Source of the DNA: Mojavia pulchra JT2-VF2
GTDB lineage: Bacteria; Cyanobacteriota; Cyanobacteriia; Cyanobacteriales; Nostocaceae
Length of the DNA stretch: 64,000 nt
Direction: 5' to 3'
NCBI GenBank assembly: GCA_019359325.1
Contig: JAHHHN010000005.1
Location: 310,001 to 374,000 of the forward strand
Shown here: positions 1-9,332 of the stretch, piece after piece
Layout: every line of letters begins with the position of its first letter
Position numbering within the stretch: position 1 is the stretch's first letter
Notes under the pieces: generated by a model
The model's input: only the letters and a program-made list of their open reading frames with translations
What the model was told of the DNA's origin: nothing
Database searches by the model: none
Translations under genes and position numbers: made by a program

Positions 1-2094
1 GTTTTGCTTTTGCGTTCTATCGGATTATTCCAATCTTTAGAATTGGCAGCTTTGGATCAATTGTTTCGCTTACGTCCAAATGAACCGCCAGAAGAGCGTA
101 TTACTATTGTGGCAATTGATGAGGCTTCTTTACGCCAAGTTGGTTCCTGGCCGATTCCAGATGGTGTGATTGCCCAGTTATTGCAAAAATTAAAAGTCCA
201 TAACCCTCGTGCTATTGGCTTAGATATCTACCGAGATTTGGCAGTACCGCCTGGTCATGAGCAACTGATAAATGTTTATAAGTCGATGCCAAATTTGATT
301 GGCATTGAGCAACTGTCAAATAATAAAAATGTCGGTGTTTTACCACCACCAGTGCTGAAACAACTTAACCAAGTGGGTTTTAATAACGTTTTGTATGACC
401 CTGATGGTAAAGTACGTCGCAGCTTATTGTATTGGCATATTAATAATCAGCCACATGAAAGTTTTGGATTAAAGTTGGCTTTACTGTATTTGAAGCCATA
501 CGGAATTACTCCCACAACCGCAGCAACTAATCCTGAGTATTTGCAGCTGGGTAAGGCAGTATTTACTCGGTTTCAGGGTAATGATGGTGCTTACGTGGGA
601 GCTGATGCGAGAGGTTACCAAATTATATCCAACTTTCCCAAACCAAGGTGTCCCATTTCATATATAAAAACCTGTCGCTACCGCCATGTATCAATAATGG
701 ATGTGCTAGCCGATAGAGTGCCAAAGGAATGGATTAGCGATCGCATTGTACTCATTGGTTCCACGGCCCTCAGCCTTCAAGATTTTGTTTTCATTCCACA
801 CTCTAGCAGGCTGATGGGTGCGGCGCAGCCAGTCGCTGGTGTCGAACTACAAGCTTATTTTATCAGTGAGTTAATTTCAGCTGCATTAGAAGGAAGGCCG
901 TTACTCAAAGTCTGGCCTAAGTTAGGGGAATATTTGTGGATTTTTGCCTGGTCTTATGTGGGAGCCATAATCACTAGGCGAATACGACGCCCAAGTGGGA
1001 GCATCATCAGTATTATACTTTCTGGCTTGTTGCTGACCCTGAGCGCCTACCTTGCTTTTTTGTATGGTTGGTGGATACCATTCATTCCTTCGCTGCTCAC
1101 GTTTGGTAGCTCAGTTATTTGGATTACTGGTTGTTTTGCCTATATGCAAGAAGAGATGAAACGCTCTAAAGAGTTTTTGCATCAAGTGATTAATACAATT
1201 CCCGATCCAATTTTTGTCAAAAATGAAAAACATCAGTGGATTGTTTTAAATGAGGCCTATTGCCGATTCATTGGTTATCCAAATAATTTGTTAATTGAAA
1301 AAACAGACTATGACTTTTTTCCGAAACATGAAGCTGATGTATTTCGGCAACAAGATGAGATAATTTTCCAGACTCAGCAACCTCAAGAAAATGAAGAAGA
1401 ATTTACAGATGCTCATGGAAAAACTCATCTAATTGCTACTAAGCGATCGCTCCACAAAGATGCTGCTGGCAATTTCTTTTTAGTTGGGGTTATCCGAGAT
1501 ATTACTCAGCGCAAGCTGATGGAAGAAAAACTCAAGCGTACTGCTGCCGATTTATACCGCTCTAACAATGAATTAAAACGCCAAGAAGACCACTTGCGTT
1601 ATCTGGTATATCATGATCCCCTCACGGGACTATCGAATCGCAAATTTTTCACTGAACAACTGTACGAATCTCTAAATTGGGCACGAAGCAACAATTTGTT
1701 ACTGGGGCTGCTGTTTATTGACTTGGATGGTTTTAAGCAAGTCAATGATACTCTAGGGCACGAGATTGGCGATCGCTTGCTAGTGACGGTTGCTCAACGT
1801 CTCAGCAATTCTTTACGCGGTAGTGATACGGTTTCTCGCTTGGGCGGCGATGAATTTACTGTGATTTTACGGGCAATTCCTAACATGCAAGTAGCTGCTA
1901 AAGTCGCTGATAAAATTTTAGCTACTATCACTGAGCCAATTGTTTTGGATCAATATACCACTAAAGTTTCTGCCAGTATTGGCATTAGTGTCTACCCTCT
2001 TAACAGCCACGACAGTGAAAGCTTGATTAAACAAGCAGATACCGCCATGTACCGCGCCAAGCGCCTCGGTAAAAATCGGTATGAGTTTGCTTAA
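1..2094 (+). CDS. CHASE2-PAS-GGDEF diguanylate cyclase (5' end outside window)
   Basis: Membrane sensor that should make cyclic di-GMP from two GTP. The frame is open to base 1 and the first residues are already inside a CHASE2 domain (compare the CHASE2 part of the protein at 46248-48554), so the true start lies upstream. Order: CHASE2 extracytoplasmic sensor (about residues 1-290), two or three hydrophobic helices (about 305-380), PAS (about 390-505) and GGDEF (about 535-696). The catalytic motif GGDEF is intact (base 1843), and an RGSD sequence five residues before it fits the RxxD inhibitory I-site, suggesting product feedback. A short HTH-free linker, RSNNELKRQEDHLRYLV, joins PAS to GGDEF. 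The ligand sensed is unknown. Confidence 0.9.
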   Translation, partial: VLLLRSIGLFQSLELAALDQLFRLRPNEPPEERITIVAIDEASLRQVGSWPIPDGVIAQLLQKLKVHNPRAIGLDIYRDLAVPPGHEQLINVYKSMPNLIGIEQLSNNKNVGVLPPPVLKQLNQVGFNNVLYDPDGKVRRSLLYWHINNQPHESFGLKLALLYLKPYGITPTTAATNPEYLQLGKAVFTRFQGNDGAYVGADARGYQIISNFPKPRCPISYIKTCRYRHVSIMDVLADRVPKEWISDRIVLIGSTALSLQDFVFIPHSSRLMGAAQPVAGVELQAYFISELISAALEGRPLLKVWPKLGEYLWIFAWSYVGAIITRRIRRPSGSIISIILSGLLLTLSAYLAFLYGWWIPFIPSLLTFGSSVIWITGCFAYMQEEMKRSKEFLHQVINTIPDPIFVKNEKHQWIVLNEAYCRFIGYPNNLLIEKTDYDFFPKHEADVFRQQDEIIFQTQQPQENEEEFTDAHGKTHLIATKRSLHKDAAGNFFLVGVIRDITQRKLMEEKLKRTAADLYRSNNELKRQEDHLRYLVYHDPLTGLSNRKFFTEQLYESLNWARSNNLLLGLLFIDLDGFKQVNDTLGHEIGDRLLVTVAQRLSNSLRGSDTVSRLGGDEFTVILRAIPNMQVAAKVADKILATITEPIVLDQYTTKVSASIGISVYPLNSHDSESLIKQADTAMYRAKRLGKNRYEFA

Positions 2095-2487
2095 TAAATT
2101 TTATCTGGCGACAAGATTATCTCTTGAGGTGTACACCAAGATTTGGAAGAATAGGAAATAAAAGCTACTTTACTTAATTCGTCTTCTTACGCATAAACAA
2201 TTATTTTTGGTCAGATTTTCACCTGAATGGGGCTAAGTTCTAGTTAATTTTTAGTTTGCAAAATTATACAGCCAATTAGTAAAAATCATTTTTATTTTAA
2301 GGTTTTAATAATATCTTATAATTAAAATTAATTATTTTATCTATGTTTGAGCTATGCCGATGATACCTTTCCTAAGGCAGAAGTTTGTATAAATAAAATT
2401 AGTTAACTTTGTCACAGTAGTGAATCATTTGGGCTAAAAATCAATAATAGATTAAGTGCGATCAGCAGAAATTATCCCCTGCCCTGA
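2095..2487. other. AT-rich intergenic stretch, no gene seen
   Basis: Very AT-rich non-coding sequence between the diguanylate cyclase and the PAS/CRP regulator. I see no ORF with recognisable features, no tRNA and no convincing terminator hairpin; it presumably carries the promoter of the downstream regulator. Confidence 0.5.
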
Positions 2488-3720
2488 ATGTTTTGCAGCC
2501 AACCGATATTTTGTAGATATTCGCACAGTAGTATCTTTGGCAATAGATTAGTGAACATAGAAATATTTGTCCAACGCACAGAAGCATTACACAAACATTT
2601 AGCAGATTTATACCGAACTATTACTATCCTACCTTGGATGCCACCGGAACTGCTATCGCAAGCTTTTAAGGAACTCCATAGCACCTCAGGTACACTACAA
2701 TTAGCAGTAGAGGAACTGTTTCAGCAAAATGAGCAACTAATACAAACACAAAATTTTTTAGAAGCAGAACGTGAACGTTACCAAGATTTATTCGAGTTTG
2801 CTCCAGATGGCTATTTGGTAACTAATGCAGAAAGCGTAATCCAGGAAGCTAACTATACAGCAGCTAGATTGCTTAATGTTTCCAAAAACTTTTTGGTGGG
2901 CAAACCATTAGTTAACTTTGTTCCTCTAGAAGACCGTCAGCATATTCGTAGCGAAATTAACCAGCTATCTCAATCTGACAGAGGCACAGAACTACTAGTA
3001 CCCTTGCAGCCACATCATGGTGAATCCTTCGATGCCGCTTTGACAGTGAGAGTTGTTCGCAACCAGCAAGGCAAAGTCGTATCTTTATACTGGTTATTGC
3101 GTAACATTAGTATGAGCCAGCGATGGCAATCAGGGTTAGTCAAAAATGACAACGACATCATCTGGAATCGCCGCGTATATCAATATTGCAAAGGGGACAA
3201 TATACCCCTCAAACCGCTAGAGATTTTATATGTTTGTCAAGGTTGGGTCAAACTAACTACCTTCTGTGGCACTGGCGAAGAAATACTGGTAGGGTTGGCA
3301 AGAGCCGGAATGGTTTTTGGCTCTAGTATGACATCTCTAAATATTTACCAAGTAACAGCCCTCAGCGATGTCCATTTAGTATCAATTAGCGTGTCAGAAA
3401 TGGCAGCTTCCCCGACTCTCAGCCAAACTCTCTTACCAAAAGTTAATCAACGTTTACAGCAGACAGAATCTTTTTTAGCTATTTCTGGAAGGCGACAGTT
3501 ACAAGAGCGGTTGCTGCATCTGTTAGAATTCTTGAAACAAGAATTCGGTGAAACTGTATCGGAGGGAACTCGCCTAAGTATTCGCTTGACTCATCAAGAT
3601 ATTGCTAGCGCCTGCTGTGCTAACAGAGTGACAATTACACGATTGATAACTAAATTAAAACAACAAGGTATAATTAGTTTTGACTCAAAACAACATATAA
3701 TTTTGAAAAATTCTTATTAA
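2488..3720 (+). CDS. PAS domain plus CRP/FNR-type transcription regulator
   Basis: Probable one-component transcription factor of 410 residues. A short coiled-coil-like N-terminus (about 30-95) is followed by a PAS domain (about 96-205, FEFAPDGYLVTN), a cyclic-nucleotide-binding-like beta region (about 220-330, including ILYVCQGWVKLTTF and GEEILVGLARAGMVFG) and a C-terminal CRP-type winged helix (about 345-410, LTHQDIASACCANRVTITR). The cNMP-like part lacks an evident phosphate-binding cassette RxS, so it may not bind a nucleotide. The ATG at 2488 has no clear ribosome binding site; GTG at 2551 is an in-frame alternative that would remove 21 poorly structured residues. No partner gene is obvious; the gene stands alone. 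Confidence 0.75.
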   Translation: MFCSQPIFCRYSHSSIFGNRLVNIEIFVQRTEALHKHLADLYRTITILPWMPPELLSQAFKELHSTSGTLQLAVEELFQQNEQLIQTQNFLEAERERYQDLFEFAPDGYLVTNAESVIQEANYTAARLLNVSKNFLVGKPLVNFVPLEDRQHIRSEINQLSQSDRGTELLVPLQPHHGESFDAALTVRVVRNQQGKVVSLYWLLRNISMSQRWQSGLVKNDNDIIWNRRVYQYCKGDNIPLKPLEILYVCQGWVKLTTFCGTGEEILVGLARAGMVFGSSMTSLNIYQVTALSDVHLVSISVSEMAASPTLSQTLLPKVNQRLQQTESFLAISGRRQLQERLLHLLEFLKQEFGETVSEGTRLSIRLTHQDIASACCANRVTITRLITKLKQQGIISFDSKQHIILKNSY

Positions 3721-4012
3721 TTCATAGAAAAAACTGCACAACTTAATACTTAATATTTGGCTAAAAGATAGTCAAATTGCAGGAGAGTATCTTGATGTGC
3801 TGATAATGCCAAATCCTGATTTCGGATTTTGTTGATTGAGCTTATATAGTCTTTTTTTATTTTTTCGTAACTTATTGCCTTAAGAATTTAACTCATTAAT
3901 AAATCCTAGAGAAAATTGCTGATATGCGTTCTCGTTTACAGCATTTTCTCTGCTCTATTTATAAATAAATTTCACGCACGAGTAATTAGGATGAATAGTT
4001 ACTTTAGGTAGC

Positions 4013-4264
4013 TTATGGCAGGTTTTTACCAATGCCCAGTTCCTTTTTGCTGTGCTTCAACTGTTTCCAAAGCACCTGAATCTGGCTGTAGGCTTCTTCT
4101 GGAGAAAGTTTTCCCGCTGTTTCTAAACTGCTGATATAACCAACTTTTTGAGTAAATTCTTGGAGATTAACATTAAATATAAGGTTTTCTGGCTTAAATT
4201 GACCGTAATAACGACTGCGAAAATAGATAGATCTGTCCAGGTAGTCTCGATTGGGTTGTGTCAT
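4013..4264 (-). CDS. small conserved cyanobacterial protein (DUF7219-like)
   Basis: 83-residue soluble protein. The central pattern YYGQFKPENLIFNVNLQEF followed by a helical tail LSPEEAYSQIQVLWKQLK is what I recall for a small cyanobacterial family (DUF7219); the assignment is from memory. No membrane segment or signal peptide. Function is unknown. It is a single-gene unit with AT-rich flanks. Confidence 0.65.
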   Translation of the reverse strand: MTQPNRDYLDRSIYFRSRYYGQFKPENLIFNVNLQEFTQKVGYISSLETAGKLSPEEAYSQIQVLWKQLKHSKKELGIGKNLP

Positions 4265-4435
4265 AATTTATTTCTATGGATTTATAGCTTTAGTAGTTTG
4301 AAAATTAAAATAGACGAACCGTTAGTATCTGTGCAAATAAACTAGCTTGCAGGCAGATGATATCAGCATAAATATTCTATTAAACAATCTGAAATATGAC
4401 ATTACTTTCTCCAAGCAAATGTTAATAAAATATTA

Positions 4436-4642
4436 GAGGTTGTTTGAAAAGTGTTTCGCTGTGATTTTGGGCACTTTTAGATCCCCCCTAACCCCCCTTA
4501 AAAAGAGGGGAACCGGAATTAAAGTCCCCCTTTACAAGGGGAGCCACTGCGCCCTTGCGGGTTTCCCGACTCCCTCAGTGACGTGGATTTAGGGGGATCT
4601 AGAACGTTTTGCTACCGACAAGAGGACTTTTCAAACATCCTC
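4436..4642. mobile_element. 207-bp MITE-like element with 17-bp terminal inverted repeats
   Basis: Terminal inverted repeats GAGG(T/A)TGTTTGAAAAGT at 4436-4452 and 4626-4642 differ at one base. Both ends are flanked by TTA, consistent with a 3-bp target duplication as made by some IS5-group transposases. A second inner inverted pair, TTAGATCCCCC-type at about 4478-4490 and TTAGGGGGATCT at 4589-4600, makes the whole unit foldable. There is no coding capacity, so it would need a transposase in trans. Confidence 0.7.
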
Positions 4643-5865
4643 TTAAGAAAACCTACAATTATTAGTTTTTTTATAACAGTTGCAGATATCAATCTTATCC
4701 TTTACCTCTTTGGAAAAAAATACTTCTCTATAATTATTTAAAGTTAAGATTTCATGTGATCAAGGGCACGCAATTACGACAATTAAAGTTTTTGTGCTGG
4801 GCAAAACTTTTGTCGGAGTAATCTGACTGGGTAAATGTTTAAAAAAGTTTGTCTATTTTATGCTAATTTTTAAGACTGAAAGCTTACCTGATAGAAGAAG
4901 TGCCACGTTCGTCTCAACAACCAACAAGCACTTGGTAGGCTCAAGAGATTGTACTGATATTGGTGACCAGAAGAGGCAGGGGAGCAGGGGGCAGGGGAGA
5001 AAGATTTGTAACTCCCCTGCGCTCATGGGTTTAAGCCCCTGCATTTATGTATGGGGTTCTCTCTTCTGCTAAGAGCTCCCTGCCCGTTGTCCTCTTTTGT
5101 GACCACTTTATGGCGTCTGCTTCCTAATTAGCTACTTTAGGGGAAGTATCTGTGTGTCTACTACTCAAGTTGGTATAAATACTCGGTTATTGAAAAATTA
5201 TTGTCAATCCCTCTTAGGGTGAATCCCTATATCCCTTTGGCTTTGATACCTTGTGGAATGTATCAACCAAAATATGAAGCTAAGTCTCTGTGAGGAATAA
5301 ATAATGCTAGCAAGACAACTGGCGATTAGATTTTAGAAGTTAGTCGAAGTTAGTCTACTTTAGGTTTTACAGAATAAATACTGAGTTAAGCATTTTTACT
5401 TTACCGCATTTTTACTCTAGCTTCCAAACTTAGAATTCATGCAAAATGCCAAAATAGCAGCTTTTAGGTTTGGAGTTTAGTTATCTTCGCTGATATACAG
5501 TTCTTACCATGAAGGTATTTGGGGAATATTGAGATGATTTGCCCAAATTTATTATCTAGTCAGTACAGTAATAATACGCTTAAATGTTAAGATTTTATTA
5601 AGAAGATTCAAGTAAACTACCGTGCTTGTGGTAGTTCATGAAAATCTCTTACTTTAGACCGATGTTATAAACACGACTCAAATTGTATTTCTTAAATGTC
5701 AGGTGTGTTCAATAGCAAGAATCCGAACGCAGACCTTCAAGCTTCTAGAAACCGCTTTTTGCTTAGGAAGTTATCTAAATAGCAGCAGTAATTCAATTTA
5801 AACTTAATAATTTTTTTGACAGCATAAGTAAATTTACTGAAACATAAAAGGACGCAAGACACAGC
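4643..5865. other. 1.2-kb gene-free AT-rich region with a purine/pyrimidine paired tract
   Basis: No credible gene. At about 4961-5106 a G/A-rich tract (GGCAGGGGAGCAGGGGGCAGG) is followed by a complementary-type C/T-rich tract (CTCCCTGCCCG) within imperfect ends TGGTGACC / GTGACCAC, forming a large imperfect hairpin. The same architecture recurs at about 32205-32665 and 63649-63790. The remainder (5110-5865) shows only AT-rich sequence; small ORFs overlap the tract and look fortuitous. Confidence 0.5.
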
Positions 5866-6135
5866 ATGAAATCTGAACTAGGGAATTTACCGAGACTTAT
5901 GGGAACTAATTTAAGAATTACGAGTATTGCGATATTGTTTATTAGTGCGTACCTAATAGTTCCAAAGATTGCGGATACTACAAGAACTTTAAGTATATTG
6001 AGTTTTAATAGCCTGAACACTATTAGTAGCGAAAGTTCAACCGCTGCCAAGGCTAATTCTCAGGAACTAAACAAGACATTTATTCCCCCAAATCATGGCG
6101 GCCCTGACAGTCAACGTGGTAGTGGCACCCGCTAA
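5866..6135 (+). CDS. small exported or membrane-anchored protein with PPNHGGPDSQRGSGTR tail
   Basis: 89 residues. An N-terminal hydrophobic segment (about 17-35, ITSIAILFISAYLIV) could be a signal anchor; a Ser/Thr-rich middle follows and the protein ends in FIPPNHGGPDSQRGSGTR. That tail resembles the PPGRGTPPSQEGTGSR motif near the N-terminus of the DUF928 protein at 45161-45985. A purine-rich AAAAGGACG stretch lies about 12 bases before the ATG. I do not recognise the family; the tail may be a short motif for interaction or processing outside the membrane. The reverse-strand ORF over the same bases has no such features. Confidence 0.6.
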   Translation: MKSELGNLPRLMGTNLRITSIAILFISAYLIVPKIADTTRTLSILSFNSLNTISSESSTAAKANSQELNKTFIPPNHGGPDSQRGSGTR

Positions 6136-6280
6136 GAATTCAGCTAAGAATTCAAAATTATAATTCAAGCTAAGTAAGCATAGCCAATTAGGTAACATCA
6201 AGCTAAATAGTGACTAGGTGGACTCAGCTTTACACCTACTAAACAGCTAAAATACTTGGTTGAGAAAGACTGGACAATTT

Positions 6281-7972
6281 TTAATGGTTTAAGACTACGG
6301 ATTTCCACCACTGTTGTTTTTGTACAAGTGTGTGTGCTTGCCAATCAAGCTCTGGTTCCGGATAATCCAAGCGGTAGTGTCCGCCCCGGCTTTCAGTTCT
6401 AAAAGCAGCACTTTTGAGAATTAAATCAGCTACATCTAATAAATTGCGGGTTTCGGCCCAAAGTCGCAATTGCCGTTCTACATCCGGTAGGTTGAGCCTA
6501 GCTGGTTCTGCTGGATTTAAAGATAGCAGAAATTTACTTAAAGACAAAGCAGCAAAATCTTGCTGCCAATTTCCAATAGTGGTAATCGCCGCCTCTAAGC
6601 CTGACTGTACTCGACAAATACCAGCACTTTGCCACACCAGACGCGGTAACTTCTGCCGCAGTGCTTCTAGCTGTGCTTGCTCTTTTTGCCACTCACGTTC
6701 AGAAAGTGTGTAATTAGAAGGATGGAGGATAACTTCCGCTTCTTTGACTTCATCTTTCATCCTTAAGACTTCATCTTCTAGATGAGTCATCTGTGCGCCA
6801 AATACTATACATTCGAGCAAAGAATTACTAGCCAAGCGATTTGCCCCATGCACTCCGGTACTGGCAGTTTCTCCCACTGCATACAATCCCGGAATATTCG
6901 TGCAATTGTTTAAATCTGTAACAATTCCACCCATCCAGTAATGAGCAGCGGGGGCAACGGGTATTGGTTCTGTGAAGACATCAATACCCCAATATTGGCA
7001 AACTTTGATGATATTGGGAAAACGATGGCGAATTTTGTCTGGGGGGATGGGACGCATATCCAACCATACATGGGCAGTGGCGGGATCGGCGGCAGTACGT
7101 TGCAAATGACTAAAAATTGCTCTACTTACTACATCACGAGGTGCGAGTTCACCCGCAGGGTGGTAATCAAAGGCAAAACGCCGCCCTTCGTTGTCGATCA
7201 GGTGTGCGCCCTCACCACGTACAGCTTCACTAATGAGGAAACGATCAGCACCAGGTTTGGTGAGAGCAGTAGGGTGAAATTGGATAAATTCTAAGTCGCG
7301 GAGGATGGCTCCGGCGCGCCATGCGATCGCCACTCCATCACCGGTACTCACAGCCGGGTTAGTAGTTTGGGCAAATACTTGACCACCACCACCAGTTGCC
7401 AGTACCACAGCACTAGCTTTTACCCATCTAATTTCGCCTTGATAAAATAGGCTAATTCCCTGACATCGCCCGCTTTCGGGTTCTATCCACAAACTCAAAG
7501 CCAAAGCTTGTTGAATAACTTGAATATTCTGGCGTCGCAGTACTTGAGCGGTGAGGGTGGTGGTGACTTCCCTACCTGTAGTGTCGGCGGCATGGAGAAC
7601 GCGGTTACGAGAATGGGCAGCTTCTAAAGTTAGAGCTAAAGCGTTACCATGACGGTCAAAAGCAACTCCCAAATTGACCAGAGATTGAATACAGATCGAG
7701 GCGTGTTGGGCGAGAAATTCTACAGCTGCTTTTTCGCATAAGCCTGCCCCTGCCCGCATTGTGTCTTCTATATGTAATGAGGGAGAATCTTCAGGGGCGA
7801 TCGCGGCGGCAATGCCACCTTGGGCCCAATCACTCGCAGACAAAGCAACTGTTTCTTTAGTAATTAAGCCGACTCGCAAGGATTCTGGTAGACAAAGTGC
7901 CGTATACAGACCAGCAGCACCTGCACCGACTACTAAGACATCAAATTGGCTAGGAATATCTATTTGAGGCAA
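6281..7972 (-). CDS. nadB: L-aspartate oxidase NadB
   Basis: Flavoenzyme that oxidises L-aspartate to iminoaspartate, the first step of de novo NAD synthesis (NadA follows). 563 residues, normal to slightly long. FAD-binding motif VVGAGAAGLYTAL at about 14-26, SDWAQGGIAAA at 47-57, active-site segments HPTALTK and EAVRGEGAHL, RDVVSRAIF, HYWMGGIVTD and the second FAD contact LYAVGETASTGVHGANRLAS are all present; a C-terminal helical domain completes it. The start is TTG at 7972; no upstream ATG is available in frame. It lies downstream of psbU on the same strand with about 150 bp between, which probably does not form one operon. Confidence 0.95.
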   Translation of the reverse strand: MPQIDIPSQFDVLVVGAGAAGLYTALCLPESLRVGLITKETVALSASDWAQGGIAAAIAPEDSPSLHIEDTMRAGAGLCEKAAVEFLAQHASICIQSLVNLGVAFDRHGNALALTLEAAHSRNRVLHAADTTGREVTTTLTAQVLRRQNIQVIQQALALSLWIEPESGRCQGISLFYQGEIRWVKASAVVLATGGGGQVFAQTTNPAVSTGDGVAIAWRAGAILRDLEFIQFHPTALTKPGADRFLISEAVRGEGAHLIDNEGRRFAFDYHPAGELAPRDVVSRAIFSHLQRTAADPATAHVWLDMRPIPPDKIRHRFPNIIKVCQYWGIDVFTEPIPVAPAAHYWMGGIVTDLNNCTNIPGLYAVGETASTGVHGANRLASNSLLECIVFGAQMTHLEDEVLRMKDEVKEAEVILHPSNYTLSEREWQKEQAQLEALRQKLPRLVWQSAGICRVQSGLEAAITTIGNWQQDFAALSLSKFLLSLNPAEPARLNLPDVERQLRLWAETRNLLDVADLILKSAAFRTESRGGHYRLDYPEPELDWQAHTLVQKQQWWKSVVLNH

Positions 7973-8128
7973 GGTAAGGGTTTTAGGGGACTAAAAGAGC
8001 CGGAGTTTAGGAGATCGGAGAGAGAAGGACATAATTTTTCATTGTCTCCTTCCCATCTCCATCTCTAACATTAACCACTCCTCACAAAAGGATTGGGCTG
8101 TTACTTGCTACTTTAACTGCAATTGCAG

Positions 8129-8578
8129 TTATCTATAGATGCCGTTGTTAAAGCGTTCATCTCCCTCGTTGAAGACAGATTCAAACTCTGTCACTGTAAA
8201 TTTATCTAGGTTAGCTTGCAGAGTTTGTTTTTGGCGATCGCTCAATCCTGGCAGTTCCAGAACATCTTCTACTTTCTGGTAAGGAGCATTTTTGATGATT
8301 TTCTTAGCGAGGGTAGGATACAGCCCTGGATACTGTTGAAAAGCTCGCACGTTGGTATTGTTCAAATCAATTTTTTTACCGAATTCCGTTCCTAGCTTCG
8401 CATCTGCCCGATTCTGCCGCTCAATTGCCAGAATTGGAACTTGAGGAAAAGCAAGACTGTTGAAACTGGCAGCTTGGGCTATCTGAGTTGTTCCCAACCA
8501 TCCCCAGCAACCGAGTAACAAGCTAAACACTGTTAATAAACGCACCAGTCCTTTCACGATTTTTCTACCTCTTTCCAT
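8129..8578 (-). CDS. psbU: photosystem II extrinsic 12-kDa protein PsbU
   Basis: Lumenal subunit that stabilises the oxygen-evolving manganese cluster of photosystem II together with PsbO and PsbV. 149 residues from the ATG at 8578 (a TTG three bases upstream is also open). Signal peptide about 1-37 with hydrophobic core [16 protein letters not shown] and a likely cut after IAQA. The mature protein has the double helix-hairpin-helix-like PsbU fold: [26 protein letters not shown] and [18 protein letters not shown]. Length and sequence are normal for the family. Confidence 0.95.
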   Translation of the reverse strand: MERGRKIVKGLVRLLTVFSLLLGCWGWLGTTQIAQAASFNSLAFPQVPILAIERQNRADAKLGTEFGKKIDLNNTNVRAFQQYPGLYPTLAKKIIKNAPYQKVEDVLELPGLSDRQKQTLQANLDKFTVTEFESVFNEGDERFNNGIYR

Positions 8579-8927
8579 CAAACTGAAATTAAAGTTTTAA
8601 GCCAAGAGCATTCAGCACTCAACAGTCCACACTCAACAGTCAACAGTCAGCACTATTGACCATTGACTGGAAGCTGATAGCTGTTTGCTTAATCAACACA
8701 CAGCAGTCATCAGAAACTAATATACAGCGTATTAATATCCACAATATTTAGTGTTACTTGGTTCGACTATACTTTTGCAAAAAGTTTTCTTAAGTAGTCT
8801 TTATGAACATTGGGCATTGGGCATTGGGCATTGGTCGAAGTAGTATTATAAATTATGGAAATACCCGCACTGTATGTATAGCATCAACAGCGCGAGCATT
8901 ACTGCCCACTTAATTTTTAGGCGCTAA
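8579..8927. repeat. intergenic short tandem repeats
   Basis: 349 bp without a gene. At 8613-8660 a run of CACTCAACAGT-like units; at 8808-8834 a pure run of GGGCATT-type heptamers, a short tandemly repeated repetitive sequence common in heterocystous cyanobacteria and seen again after 28002. No ORF. The psbU promoter must lie in the left part. Confidence 0.6.
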
Positions 8928-9332
8928 CTAAGGCTTTTGGGTAGCGATCGCTAGTTTTGCTCCCTGCACTTGCCGCACCCGATCCATTACTGCTACTACC
9001 TTACCGTGGCCTACTTTATCATCAGCATTAATAATTACCAATGCTTCGGGGTTAGCTCCCACCAAACTACGCACTTGCTCTGTTAAAGCATCAACGGTGG
9101 TAGGCTGGCGATTCAAGCTCACCACTCCTTTGTCATCTATCGTGATTGTAATTTTAGTAGGAATTTGCTGTTGTTTAGCCGTCGCTGCTTTGGGGAGATT
9201 GACTGGCAAACCCTCACTTCTGGTTAAAAACAGCGTTGACATGATGAAAAACGTCAAAATCGCAAATATGACATCGATCATCGGCACGATGTTAATTTGT
9301 GGGGGTATCTCTGGTTCATCTTGTAGTCGCAT
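8928..9332 (-). CDS. exbD: ExbD/TolR-family biopolymer transport protein
   Basis: Periplasmic-facing stator partner of ExbB that couples the proton gradient to TonB. 134 residues from the ATG at 9332, chosen because GGAGAAGG lies seven bases upstream; an ATG at 9353 is also in frame. One N-terminal transmembrane helix containing the essential acidic residue (IVPMIDVIFAILTFFIM, Asp in the membrane) and a periplasmic beta/alpha domain ending VQGAKLAIATQ. It overlaps the end of exbB by 17 bases, so the two are translationally linked. Confidence 0.92.
   Translation of the reverse strand: MRLQDEPEIPPQINIVPMIDVIFAILTFFIMSTLFLTRSEGLPVNLPKAATAKQQQIPTKITITIDDKGVVSLNRQPTTVDALTEQVRSLVGANPEALVIINADDKVGHGKVVAVMDRVRQVQGAKLAIATQKP

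Noticed and set aside
4853-5072. Two opposing 60-70-residue ORFs
   Set aside because: They overlap a low-complexity purine/pyrimidine hairpin tract and show no coding features.
5793-6050. Hydrophobic 85-residue ORF on the minus strand
   Set aside because: Complement of the 89-residue plus-strand gene, which has the better start, ribosome site and recognisable tail motif.
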